Positions 43,498 to 54,034 of a DNA stretch of 64,000 bases are shown here, piece after piece (the first letter of the stretch is position 1; every line of letters begins with the position of its first letter). The DNA comes from Puccinia triticina (Eukaryota; Basidiomycota; Pucciniomycetes; Pucciniales; Pucciniaceae), in contig NC_070559.1 of NCBI RefSeq assembly GCF_026914185.1, positions 7,485,501 to 7,549,500 of the forward strand. The letters are read 5' to 3'. A program made the translations under genes and the position numbers. The notes under the pieces are model-generated. The model worked only from the letters and a program-made list of their open reading frames with translations, was not told the DNA's origin and did no database searches.

Positions 43498-44447
43498 TGT
43501 GGTAACCCTGTTCCTGTTCATACTATCACCCTCATATCACCTAAACCCTTCATAAATACCTCATTATTACTTCATATTCAGATTCTACACCCCATTTTAC
43601 CCCTAGTCACCCACTCATTTCACCTAGGATTTCCAAATGGATCAGCAGTTATTGGCATGTATAGTTTTGGCAGGTATTTTCTTCATACATATCCTTAGCA
43701 TTATTACATACATCATTCATTAGTATCATAGCTACATAGGACTGCAGATCTTACATAACTTCATTACTCATTTTCTCTTCATATGATATCAGCAGTACAT
43801 TCCTTCATAGCTCTTGTAGTTATTATCAAATGCTCATCATTATTTCATCTTCTACATAGTTACCTTTCATGTACACTCTTTGGTCATTGCGCCTTCATCA
43901 TTACTGCTCATCTTCAGATATTGTTACTATGTGCTCATCATGTATCACCCCCCTGTAGTACTTCTCACATATATAAACACCCCTCTAGATGTTGTATCCC
44001 CATCATGCACTTTCTACTACATCCTCTCTGTAGCACCTTTTAAACATCACCCTTATAACCCTTATATGCACTTTCTACTACATCCCCTCTGTAGCACCTT
44101 TACACATCACACTTAGATACACTTTCATCACCATAGAAATATATCCCCCAGCATATATCTCATTACCCATCTCAGAGTGACTCCCAAGAGCTTCTGCTTT
44201 TCCCCTTCTCACTTCTCCTCTCTCACTCAGTAGGATTGATACACCTCAGACTCATAAAGTGTTAAAGCCATCTAAGTCAAAGAGAATCATCAGCCACACC
44301 CTTTTCTTTTTCTTAGTGTAACCCTCTCTCCATCAGCGTTAGTCTAGAGGGCAGCCTCACCAGCACCTGTAGCCTCTCCTACATTATTAGTAGTGTAGTT
44401 GACTATTTCCCCTCACAGCTCTTTCCTGATCTTTTAGGAGTTCCACA
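43498..44447 (+). repeat. 5' LTR of Gypsy-A
   Basis: 950 bp, TG...CA. Likely promoter around CACATATATAAACACC (about 43967-43982). TGGGGTCCCAACAGTGG begins 2 bp after the LTR (44450), where a tRNA primer-binding site is expected. The tRNA was not identified. Confidence 0.92.
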
Positions 44448-44679
44448 AGTGGGGTCCCAACAGTGGCCTGATTACCTTTAGATTTTAGTCCTAGTTACCT
44501 TTTTCACTACCAGTTCATAGTTCTATCACCTACACAAACCCTTTCCACTCCATTCCTCTTCAGTGCATCAGATCCCAAAACCACAAACCCATAAAAACAA
44601 ATTTCTTCAGTTTTATTTCTCCCTCTTCTTTTCCCTCCTCTTCAGAACTCTTTTCTTCCCCAGCCAGTTACCTTTCAAG

Positions 44680-47188
44680 ATGTCCATCCACTCTCAAGAT
44701 GCTGCTCATCCTATCAACAACAACCTAGGAGAGACTGCCAGCAACAACCCAGGAACTCTCTTCAACAACCCCTTCCAAACTGCTCCAGAAGATAACAACA
44801 CTCACCCTGCTGGACCAGCCAATCCCTTTCCTGAAGATCCAGCTCAAACCAACCCTTTACCTCAACCTACCAACAACTTCAATCAGTACAGAGGCAGCAC
44901 TGGCCCCAACAATCCTCAGTTTCAACACCCCAATGTCTTCAACCAGTACAGGGACAACATACCTGATCCTTCAGAAAGCTCTCACCTAGGACTCAGACCA
45001 AGAATCACACCTCCAGCCCCATCTGTATCTTCCAAGCACTCTGTGGTCTACTTTTTGGAGAAGGAAACCAGGATGCCAGCCTACAAAGGACCAATCAAAA
45101 GGAGTCAAAATCAAGCCCTTGGACAAGGAACTCTGCTTTGATGGAACCAACCTCACCATTGAAAACTTTATTAACAGGTATGAAAATGTAGGATCAACTG
45201 ATGGAGCTTCTTCTATAGATTTGGTCAGGCAGGTTGTTTCTTTTCTCAAAGGGGAGGCCATCAAGGAAGAAGTGGAACAAATGGAGGCTTACAGGAACCA
45301 GAACTGGGAGGACCTCAAGAAGCAGCTACTGGACAGATATGGATCCCCACTCCCTTTGGTCAGATATACTAGGAGGGACCTCACTCAATTGATCAACAAC
45401 TCAATCCAGGCTGGAGGAATCAAAACTTCAGAAGAATTCAGGTTGTTCAACAATAAATATTCAGTCATTACTAATTATCTTTTAAGAATGAAACAGTGCT
45501 CCCACCTGGAGGAATTCAGAGAATTTCTATTGGATGCCCTTAGCCCAGAACTGGAATCAGCTGTCACCAAGGAACTCATCAAGTGCAATGAAATGCTGGC
45601 CTCAGAGGATGGAGGAATGATTCTAACCCCAACTTCAACCATCTGCTCCTTCATAATCAGAGAAGTCCATTCAGCATCAGTCATGGAAAGGAGAAAACTC
45701 TTCAAGATGGCTCTTCCCCAGGATCAAAAGGACTCAACTCTTCCAGTAACCAAGGCCCCTCCTTCCACCTCTCAACCCATGGCTCCTCCTTCCAGGCCTC
45801 CACCTCAGATTACCACTTCCCAGGCACCTAAAACCACAGAGCAGAAACTAGAGGAGATCACACAGCAATTAGCAGCTCTTACTGCAGGAAAATCAGCCCC
45901 ACCTCACCTTATTGGAGCTGCCCCTGGCCAACAGTACACCCCTTCTCCTAGGAATAAACCAGATTTCAAATGCTTCTACTGCTTTCAGAACAACCATGGA
46001 ACCAGGTCTTGCTCTCTTCTAAACTATGATGTGGATTCTGGATTAGTCATCAGGGATGGAAACAGATACAAATTTCCAGACAACACACCTATTCCTTGGG
46101 ATACCAGTAGACCTATCAAAACTATAGTGGACCAATTCTCCAAGGATTCTGCCAGGCCAACCACCAACTCTTCCTTTGGCCAACTTGAGGAACTAGCCCA
46201 GGACTCTCCAACTGTATATGATGTGGATATTGGAAAAAGGACCAGATCTAGCCAGGACCCAGAGGATGAACCTACTACTAGTGGAAAAAGGACCAGGAAT
46301 GAAAAGGAATCTCTAATGGATATGGACCAGGATGACTTAATCAAATTTGCAACCTCACCTTCCAAAACTCCTCCTAAACCCAGTCCAGCCCAACCTTCCA
46401 AACCAGGCCCAAAAGTTAAATTCCAGGACAACCAGGACCAAGGCCAGCCCAGTACAGACAAGCCATCTAGGAAAACCCACTTGGAAAAGCCACTTATAGC
46501 CAAGGAATACCCAGGGATTGAAGATTCTATAGTCAACAGGGTGCTCAACAAAACTACTGTGGAACTTACCATTGGGGAACTTCTAGCCTCTTCTCCTTCT
46601 GCCTCTGAAGCCTTCAAAAAGAAAATTTCCAACAGGAGGGTCTCTGTGGATTCAACCAAATCAGCCAACTCTGCAGCTATGGAAGAAGAAGAGGAAACTC
46701 CTGGACAAACTCACTACTCCTGCCCCCTTGCCTATGTCAGACTCACCATGGGAGGAAAATCTTTTGAAGCACTCTTGGACACTGGATCTATGGTCAACAT
46801 TATCCCTGAGGAGATGGCCCAATCTATAGGACTGGTTATCACTGAAAAACCCATGAAGCTCAAAGGAATTGGAGGCCACCATACTGGAATCACTGGAATT
46901 GCTGAAGGAGTGGAGGTTCTTCTAGGAAAAATCACCAAGACTGTTCATTTCTGGGTAGCTAAAGGAGGAGTTCAGCTAATTGTAGGAAAACCCTTCTTAA
47001 TGGATGCATCAGCCACTATCAAATACAATGGAAACAGGGAGGAATCACTGTCTGTGGTGGACAAAGGACAAACTTACTTGGTACCAATCCTCCTGCCTAA
47101 TCATCACAAATGGGAAACCAGCCTTCCAATCAATCTAGTCACCAGGGATTTTTTAGGCCAAGGACAGGATTTCAGCTTCTCCCAATAG
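44680..47188 (+). pseudogene. gag: gag-protease of Gypsy-A, one frameshift
   Basis: Codes the structural Gag and the aspartic protease. The first frame starts at ATG 44680 (MSIHSQDAAHP, Asn/Pro-rich) and stops at 45141. The continuing frame (from before 45119) is +1 to it. Dropping one A from the AAAA run at 45097-45100 joins them smoothly, so a one-base expansion or sequencing error is likely. Then come a helical Gag core (about 45140-45700), a Pro-rich linker, a CX2CX4HX4C zinc knuckle (45971-46012), an acidic low-complexity stretch, and a retropepsin domain with FEALLDTGSMVNIIP (Asp-Thr-Gly at 46778-46786) and VGKPFLMDA near 46984. The stop is TAG 47186-47188. Frame 2 overlaps pol by 79 nt. 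Typed as a pseudogene only because of the frameshift. Confidence 0.9.
47149..47155 (+). promoter_or_regulatory. -1 frameshift slippery heptamer UUUUUUA
   Basis: In the gag frame the codons read GAT TTT TTA, so the heptamer is T TTT TTA, a classic -1 site. It lies in the 79-nt overlap. After a 7-nt spacer, GACAGG (47163-47168) can pair with CCTGTC (47199-47204). Slipping back one base moves into the pol frame at FFRPRTG. Function is inference from these features. Confidence 0.75.
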
Positions 47189-50100
47189 GATCTGGAACCC
47201 TGTCTAAAGCAACATCACCAACCTATGCCACCTATGCCTCAAAATATAAATCAACCTTAAAAAAGATAAAACCAGTCAACCAACCTATGCCCCTTTCTCT
47301 TAATCCTCCTCTGGCCAGACCACCACTCTCCAGGGATCCCTATGCAACTCCTTTAACTCCATTTCCACCTCCTTTTACTCCTACCTCCAAAATTACTCAA
47401 GACAGGCTGGACCTTATCAACTTTGGACCCCCTGGATGGCTTTCAGAACAAGAATATTTATTATTAGTTTGGGTCATCACCATCAGACAAGGAGCCCTGG
47501 CCTTCAAGGAAGATGAAAGAGGACTACTCAAACATACCTATGGACAACCTTACACCATCCCAGTTATTCCCCATGAACCTTGGCAACAGAAACCTATCCC
47601 AATCCCTGGACCCATCAAGGACCAAGTCATAGAATTAGTAAGGGAAAGACTCAGGACTGGCCTCTATGAACAATCTTTTTCCAGCTACTCCAGCCCCATT
47701 TTCTGTGTCAAAAAGCAAGATGGCAAATTAAGGATAGTCCATGATCTCCAGAAACTCAACAAAGTCACTATCAAGGATGCAGGCTTACCACCATCACCAG
47801 AGGAACTCATTGACTCATTCACTGGAAGGGCTTGCTATGGACTTGGAGACATTATGGGAGGATATGATGAAAGGGAGTTAGCACCAGAATCTAGGCCCCT
47901 CACCACCTTTGAAACTCCTCTAAGAAGATTCCAACTCACCAGATTACCCCAAGGAGCCACCAATTCAGTTGCAGTTTATCAGGCCCAGATGATGTGGATC
48001 CTCCAGGATGAATTACCTCACCACATGGGAATCTTTATTGATGATGGAGGAATCAAAGGACCAACCTCAGACTACAATGGACAAACCCTGGATGCCAACC
48101 CCCAAATCAGAAAATTTATCTTTGAATATGCCATCACTCTGGAAAGGATACTCTTTAGGATTGAAGAAGCTGGACTCACTATCTCTGGTAAAAAGTTTGC
48201 CTGTTGTGTCCCTGCCCTGGATCTAGTAGGCCATGTTGTCTGCAAGGAAGGAAGGAAAATCTCAGCTAAGAAACTCAACAAAATAGAAACTTGGCCAACC
48301 CCAATCACCCCAACTGAAGTCAGAGGATTCCTAGGTATCTGTGTCTATGTCAGAATGTTTATCCAAAATTACTCCACCATCACTGCACCTCTCAGACAAC
48401 TCACCAGGAAAGACTCTACTTGGGATTGGACAGAGGACTGCCAGGAAGCTTTTGAGGACCTTAAAAGGATTATTGGAAAGGATATCACCCTCAAGAAACT
48501 GGAATTTGGACCTGAAGCTGGACAAATCAAACTCTCTGTGGATTCTAGTTATATTGCTGCTGGAGCTGTTCTTACCCAGGAGGATTCTGCTAATTTGGAC
48601 AGGCCAGTTTTATATGAGTCAGTGGTCTTTTCAAAAAGGGAATCAGAATACTCACAATCAAAACTGGAACTCTGTGGGGTCTCTAAAATACTCAAGAAAC
48701 TTCAAATCAAGCTCTGGGGCCAACACTTTCAACTCAGGGTGGATGCCAAGTGCCTTATTGGAATGATCAACAACCCTTCTCTACCTAATGCCCCTATGAA
48801 CAGATGGATTGCCTTTATTCAGCTCTTCTCTTTTGACTTGGTCCACACCCCAGGAAAAACTTTCACCTTACCAGATGGACTTTCCAGGAGGCCTCCAGAC
48901 CCAGATGAGGAGGACTGCCCTAGCTTTGATGAGGATGAAGAATGGATCAAACCTCACCCTGGATTTGGACTCAAGCAATCTTCTTTTGGAATTCTTTCTT
49001 GTCCTGGTTTGCTGCTGGGGACATCAGCTGAGTTGGGGGAGGAGGTAAGGTCTCTTCAACAAGGAATTTGGAAACATTTGGAATACTACCTGGCCACCAT
49101 GAACAAACCTCCTGGATGCAGCACCCTGGAATTCAGAAAAATTTTGCACAAATCAGCCAACTACTTTCTCTCAAATGGAGTATTACACAGGATCAACAAA
49201 CCTTTCTCCCAAATAGTGGTCACTTCCCCTTCAGCACAGAAATCCATCCTCAGCTCTCTCCATGAAACCCTAGGTCACAGAGGAATTTCAGAAACCTACA
49301 GAAGAACTAAACTCAGATTTTGGTGGCCAGGACTTAAAAGAGGAGTTACCAAGTGGGTCCAATCTTGTGAAGCTTGCCAAAAGAGGAACTCAGTACTACC
49401 CATGGAACCAAAGAAGCCCACTGGATCATCAACAATCTTTGGAAGAGTTAGTTTGGACACAGTACACATCAAGGCAGGTAAATGGAAATACTTGGTAATT
49501 GCTAGAGATGACCTTTCTGGATGGATAGAAGCTGTTGGACTGGAGAAAATACAGGCAAAGAAAATCTCCCACTGGTTCTTGGAAAATTGGATCTACAGAT
49601 ATGGAGCCCCTTGGTCAGTAACGGTGGATGGAGGCTCAGAATTTGGACAACAATTTCAAAACTCACTTCTAGAAGCAGGTATCAGAGTAAAAGTCACAAC
49701 ACCCTATTATCCTGAAGCTAATGGAATGGTAGAAAGAGGACATCAGGCAATCAAGGACACTTTGGTCAAACTGTGTGGAACTGAAGGCAAGAAATGGAGG
49801 TCTTATTTACCTTTAGTATTGTTTGCAGACAGAATATCCACCAAAAGATCAACTGGCTACTCTCCCTATGAATTGGTTCTTGGACAATCACCCATCTTAC
49901 CCATAGACTTGGAACTGGAAACTTTCTTTGGAATAGACTGGACCACAGTGGAATCAACTCAGGACCTTCTTTTGGCCAGGACTCAACAATTGGAAAACAG
50001 GGACACTATTCTTCAGCAGGCACATTTGCACCTTATGGACACCAGGAAAAGCTCTGTGGATTACTGGAACAACAAAAAGACAGCAAGAAAACCACTACAA

Positions 50101-50319
50101 ACTGGAGAACTGGTATTAGTATACAATAAATCTCTGGACTCCCAATTTGGGAAACTCTTTGAAAATAAATGGAATGGACCTTACAGAATAAAAACTCAAA
50201 ATCCTGGAGGCTCTTACACCTTGGAAGAACTGGATGGAACTGAATTGGCCAGAAGATATGCATCAACACATGTCAAAAAGTATCATTCTAGGACTTCTTT
50301 CTCTGAAAACATACCATAA
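47149..50319 (+). CDS. pol: pol of Gypsy-A: RT, RNase H, integrase
   Basis: The open frame runs from 47110, and translation most likely enters by -1 slippage at 47149. Reverse transcriptase: KKQDGKLRIVHDLQKLNK, YGLGDIMGGYDE, RLPQGATNS and the catalytic FIDD (GAT GAT at 48040-48045; the usual aromatic of YxDD is Phe). GHVVCKEGRK and EVRGFLGICVYVRMFI follow. RNase H: LSVDSSYIAAGAV, RESEYSQSKLELCGV, VDAKCLIG. Integrase: HETLGHRG..CEACQ zinc finger, Asp at 49456-49458, Asp at 49627-49629, Glu at 49732-49734 (35 codons after the second Asp), then ENKWNGPYRI of a GPY/F module. No chromodomain seen. No internal stop over about 1050 codons. The pieces make cDNA and insert it; related decayed pol is at 62446. 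Confidence 0.96.
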   Translation, partial: FFRPRTGFQLLPIGSGTLSKATSPTYATYASKYKSTLKKIKPVNQPMPLSLNPPLARPPLSRDPYATPLTPFPPPFTPTSKITQDRLDLINFGPPGWLSEQEYLLLVWVITIRQGALAFKEDERGLLKHTYGQPYTIPVIPHEPWQQKPIPIPGPIKDQVIELVRERLRTGLYEQSFSSYSSPIFCVKKQDGKLRIVHDLQKLNKVTIKDAGLPPSPEELIDSFTGRACYGLGDIMGGYDERELAPESRPLTTFETPLRRFQLTRLPQGATNSVAVYQAQMMWILQDELPHHMGIFIDDGGIKGPTSDYNGQTLDANPQIRKFIFEYAITLERILFRIEEAGLTISGKKFACCVPALDLVGHVVCKEGRKISAKKLNKIETWPTPITPTEVRGFLGICVYVRMFIQNYSTITAPLRQLTRKDSTWDWTEDCQEAFEDLKRIIGKDITLKKLEFGPEAGQIKLSVDSSYIAAGAVLTQEDSANLDRPVLYESVVFSKRESEYSQSKLELCGVSKILKKLQIKLWGQHFQLRVDAKCLIGMINNPSLPNAPMNRWIAFIQLFSFDLVHTPGKTFTLPDGLSRRPPDPDEEDCPSFDEDEEWIKPHPGFGLKQSSFGILSCPGLLLGTSAELGEEVRSLQQGIWKHLEYYLATMNKPPGCSTLEFRKILHKSANYFLSNGVLHRINKPFSQIVVTSPSAQKSILSSLHETLGHRGISETYRRTKLRFWWPGLKRGVTKWVQSCEACQKRNSVLPMEPKKPTGSSTIFGRVSLDTVHIKAGKWKYLVIARDDLSGWIEAVGLEKIQAKKISHWFLENWIYRYGAPWSVTVDGGSEFGQQFQNSLLEAGIRVKVTTPYYPEANGMVERGHQAIKDTLVKLCGTEGKKWRSYLPLVLFADRISTKRSTGYSPYELVLGQSPILPIDLELETFFGIDWTTVESTQDLLLARTQQLENRDTILQQAHLHLMDTRKSSVDYWNNKKTARKPLQTGELVLVYNKSLDSQFGKLFENKWNGPYRIKTQNPGGSYTLEELDGTELARRYASTHVKKYHSRTSFSENIP

Positions 50320-50482
50320 AATATATATATATATATATATAAATCCCTAGATAAATCTCCCTTCCTCCCTTCTAAATCTGGCCCACTCTACAGGATCCCA
50401 GGCTAATTGCAAAAGAAAAAAAAAAAAAAAAGATAAATAAGTAAAAATTAGTATATAATCACAACATAAAATTTCATTAGTA
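50320..50482. other. Spacer between pol and antisense gene
   Basis: An (AT) run at about 50323-50340 and a poly-A run at 50413-50431. The 3' ends of the two converging genes (pol plus, antisense minus) meet here, so it may hold their poly(A) signals on both strands. Confidence 0.5.
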
Positions 50483-51219
50483 TCATTCACAATCATCAAT
50501 CCTCTCTCTGGCTCTTTCTCTGTCTCTCCTATTTCTTTCCTCTTCATCTCTTTCCCTCTTCATCTCTCTCCTATTCCTAGCAGCCTCTTCTCTTTCCCTC
50601 TCACGACGTAGGCGGCGGCTAGCGCGGTTCCTTTGGCGGCGCAGGCGCAAATTATCAGCTCGGCGCACTTGGCGCTCGAAGTCGGATCTCGCAATGGCGT
50701 CCTGGTCACCAGGACGCAGGTTGGATAAATCAATCATCTACACATAAGAAATAAATAAAAAAAAAAAAGAAAGAAAAAGAAATTAACTCGTTTTAGTATT
50801 AAAAATTACTTCTAAAAATAAATAAAAGAACTTACTCGGTTGTAGTGCTCCTCGAACTGAGCAAAGAAGCGTTCCTTGGCGGCTCGAACGGCGTCCTCGT
50901 CTCTATGAGTAGCGGTGGCGAATTCGACGAACTCAAGCTCCATGGCATGGTAAAAGTTCTGTGCCCCACGCAGAGGAATGTTCTCGGCCGGAAACGCGGC
51001 TTGAGCAGGCATGGTGGGATGGATTTGAGGAGTATGTACTCCATTATAATCAACTTCGTCGTCGGAATACTCGGCTGGGTCTTCGGCATTATCAACACTG
51101 TTATCAGAATTATCTACTGGAATACCGGCGGCGTCTTCTTCGGAATTGGGAGTTGGGGGACGAAACAGCTCTTCTTCAATAGTGCTATCCTCAATTATAA
51201 TAGGATCAAGATAAGACAT
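50483..51219 (-). CDS. Antisense two-exon gene inside Gypsy-A
   Basis: Minus strand, exon 1 51219-50836 (128 codons), intron 50835-50738 (98 nt, GTAAGT donor, TGTGTAG acceptor, phase 0), exon 2 50737-50483. Product 212 residues, function unknown. Exon 1: Asp/Glu-rich (residues about 1-60, with EEELFRPPTPNSEEDA and DNSVDNAEDPAEYSDDEVD), then PAENIPLRGAQNFYHAMELE and a helical end KERFFAQFEEHYNR. Exon 2: MIDLSNLRPGDQDAIARSDF, then a long Arg/Glu-rich segment (RRQRNRASRRLRRERERE and on) that should form a charged helix or coiled coil and could bind nucleic acid. It has the layout of an acidic activator with a basic helical tail, but it fails the bZIP signature as I read it. GC content and CpG are far above the flanking pol, so the module probably has a different origin. 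Expression is not shown by sequence alone. Confidence 0.7.
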
Positions 51220-51960
51220 TGCTTTGGTTTTCGAGTTAGGGAAAAATAATGGGCAGTTCGGCGATTTCTGCGAGGACTACGGGCTCAAGAAACTATGGAC
51301 GACGCTGGTGTACGACCCAGACCCTACACTCTTTATTATTAACACTCTTTTCGACTCTGGTGCACGATCCAGGCAGGTTCTCCTTTGGTTTTCTACTTCC
51401 GGCCGCGCTCGGGCCGGATTTTCATTAATCCTTTTAGAAAAGGTATCGGCGCTCATTTCCCAAAGCCGCCGTATGGCTCAAACTTTTTCCTGGGGTCTTG
51501 CCTTTCATTTGGCGGTGGACCTTTGGATTCCCATCGAGCGGTTCGAAAGATACAAGCGTTCAAAAGGCGTGGATCGAATTTTCTTAGCCCCGCGGACCTA
51601 CGGACTTCTCCTTTTCGAACGTTACCGGCACACGACAACTCGGGCTGATTTCTAGCGCCAAATTTTCCTTGCCCTCTGGCCTTTCATTCTATCAAATTTT
51701 TATCGAATTCCATCGGACGGTTTCGATTTTATGAGCGGTCAAAGCTCGACTTTCATTTTCGACGCCGGTGCGCGACCCGGATTGGTTGTTTTCTCACTCT
51801 CTTTTCGACGCCGGTGCACGACCCGGTTTAATTTTTCTTTCCTTTTGAGTTCTTTTCCCTTTCTTTTCCTTTTTCTTTTTTTTTTTTTTTTTTCTTTATT
51901 CCCTTACCCCATGAGTTTTGGACGACTAAAACAAAGATTGGCGAGATCTACTTGTTGCGC
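51220..51960. promoter_or_regulatory. CpG-rich region upstream of the antisense gene
   Basis: TTTCGACGCCGGTGCGCGAC and close variants occur three times (about 51350-51374, 51757-51781, 51807-51831). CCGCGCTCGGGCCGG and many other CpGs lie between. A plus-strand frame (51224-51655) runs through it but resembles no protein I know. The position fits a promoter for the minus-strand gene at 51219 (inference). It ends in a poly-T run (about 51872-51892). Confidence 0.45.
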
Positions 51961-53579
51961 CTAGGAACAGACTCGCCGCAGCCGCGCCCAATCAAGTAAA
52001 ACTGGATCAGCGTTGTTATGGAGCATCAACAACATCCTCAGGAATAAAATTAGTATAAATAAGGACCTCTAGTCACCTCATAATGGGGGGGAACCTGATA
52101 AGGGATTATGGATCAAGGAAAATAAAATAATCATGGATGGAACTTACTCCCCTCTGTTCTTTTCTGAATATTACTCTCCTTCAACTCCCTTCAGACCCTT
52201 TATTCCTATTAAATCTGAATATTACTCCCCTTCAACTCCCTTCAGACCCTTTATTTCTATTAATCTAAAAATTACTCTCCTTCATATCCCTTCAAGATTT
52301 TTCCTGTTATTATCATCTGGAAATTACACTCCTTCCCCAATCCTTCTTCAGATTTTTTTCCCTTCTCTTCATGAGCACTACCTCAGATAAAAATTCCTCA
52401 CTCCTCTTTATGCCACTAGGATTATTCTTCATTCATAAAAATCTTTCAAACATATACTTCACCTTTCTGGCCACATTGGACTACTTCTACTTGCCACTTT
52501 GGTCTACTTTTTTTTCCTTTTTTTGCCACTTTGGGACTCCTTCTTACTTCAGATACTCCAACCATTCCTACATATAAAACCCACTTCATACATATAAAAT
52601 CTGGTCACCCTTCCTTTGCTTTAAAACCCTTCTTTTCTTCTTTTTGAACTCTGGACCTTTGGACTCTGGACCCCATATAAAATCCTCTTCTTCTAGGAAT
52701 TCTGGACTTTCTTCTCAAGTATTCAACCCTCTTCAAGTCACATGGCCACATTGGATTTCTGGACTTCTTTGGACAACAGTAGATATTCTTTCAGGTTAAA
52801 TATATAAATACCTCAACTCTTCATTCTGAATTATCATTAGCTTCATCATATATCTTCATACTTGCCTATCCTCTGGTCTAAGCTTCCATCCCTCACTCCC
52901 CCCTTACTAGTTCAGTGATACCCACTGGATTTTAGTCTTACTAGTCTATGGATATGCCATTAGATTTTAGTCTTCTTTTTTTACTAGTCTATGGATATGC
53001 CATTAGATTTTAGTCTTCATAATTGGTGTACTACACATAGTTAGTATATCGTCCACTCCCCCTGTCTCAATTCTCTTCTTCATAAGCTTAGATTTTCAAT
53101 AGTTTAGTTCTAGTATTATCTTATATAGTGGATCTTCTAGTTTTTCATAGTGTTTGAGATATTCAGTTTTATATAGTTGATTAGTTTTAGAATTATCTTC
53201 TTCTGGACTTGGACTTTTGGACTTCTTTTATGGACTCTATGGACTTCTTTGTGGACATTGGACCCTTGGATTGTACTCTCAGGACTTCTTTTTGGACACT
53301 GGATTTTGGACTTCCTTGGTTGGATAACTACTTCCCTCTTTGGTTGGACCTCTCTCAGGAATTGGCCTCTTTGGTTGGATAACTACTTCCCTCCTTGGAT
53401 TTGGACCTCTTGGACTTGGCCTCTTTGGTTGGATAACTACTTCCCTCCTTGGATTGGACTAACTCCTTTTCCTTATTTCTTTTTTCTTTTTTTTTTTTTT
53501 TTTTTTTCCCAAATTTCTCTTCTTCATCTCTTTTCTTTTCCTCTCAGTGTCTGGGGACAGACAATAAGTTGGGGGAGCT
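51961..53579 (+). other. 3' untranslated part of Gypsy-A with purine tract
   Basis: T/C-rich low-complexity sequence. Repeated motifs: ATTACTCTCCTTCA.CTCCC (52170-52290), TTTTAGTCTT.CTAGTCTATGG (52930-53010) and GGACTTGG/TTGGATAACTACTTCCC (53210-53460). GGGGGAG at 53571-53577, just before the 3' LTR, is the expected polypurine tract for plus-strand priming. The frames here are composition artefacts. Confidence 0.7.
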
Positions 53580-54034
53580 TGTGGTAACCCTGTTCCTGTT
53601 CATACTATCACCCTCATATCACCTAAACCCTTCATAAATACCTCATTATTACTTCATATTCAGATTCTACACCCCATTTTACCCCTAGTCACCCACTCAT
53701 TTCACCTAGGATTTCCAAATGGATCAGCAGTTATTGGCATGTATAGTTTTGGCAGGTATTTTCTTCATACATATCCTTAGCATTATTACATACATCATTC
53801 ATTAGTATCATAGCTACATAGGACTGCAGATCTTACATAACTTCATTACTCATTTTTCTCTTCATATGATATCAGCAGTACATTCCTTCATAGCTCTTGT
53901 AGTTATTGTCAAATGCTCATCATTATTTCATCTTCTACATAGTTACCTTTCATGTACACTCTTTGGTCATTGCGCCTTCATTATTACTACTCATCTTCAG
54001 ATATTGTTACTATGTGCTCATCATGTATCACCCC

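Noticed and set aside
44450..44467. Named tRNA primer for Gypsy-A
   Set aside because: The position and TGG start fit a primer-binding site, but I cannot match the sequence to a specific tRNA 3' end with confidence.
46024..46668. 214-codon minus-strand frame under gag
   Set aside because: It is a shadow of the gag frame; the plus strand has clear retroelement domains.
44680..50319. Repeat-induced point mutation as cause of CpG loss
   Set aside because: The long frames are open and lack the C-to-T stop codons that such mutation would bring.
50483..50737. bZIP transcription factor call for exon 2 of the antisense gene
   Set aside because: The RRQRNRASRR stretch resembles a basic region, but the spacing after Asn does not meet the bZIP signature as I read it and no leucine heptads follow.
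51224..51655. 143-codon plus-strand frame in the Gypsy-A module
   Set aside because: No known domain, overlaps other frames, and lies in the presumed promoter of the antisense gene.
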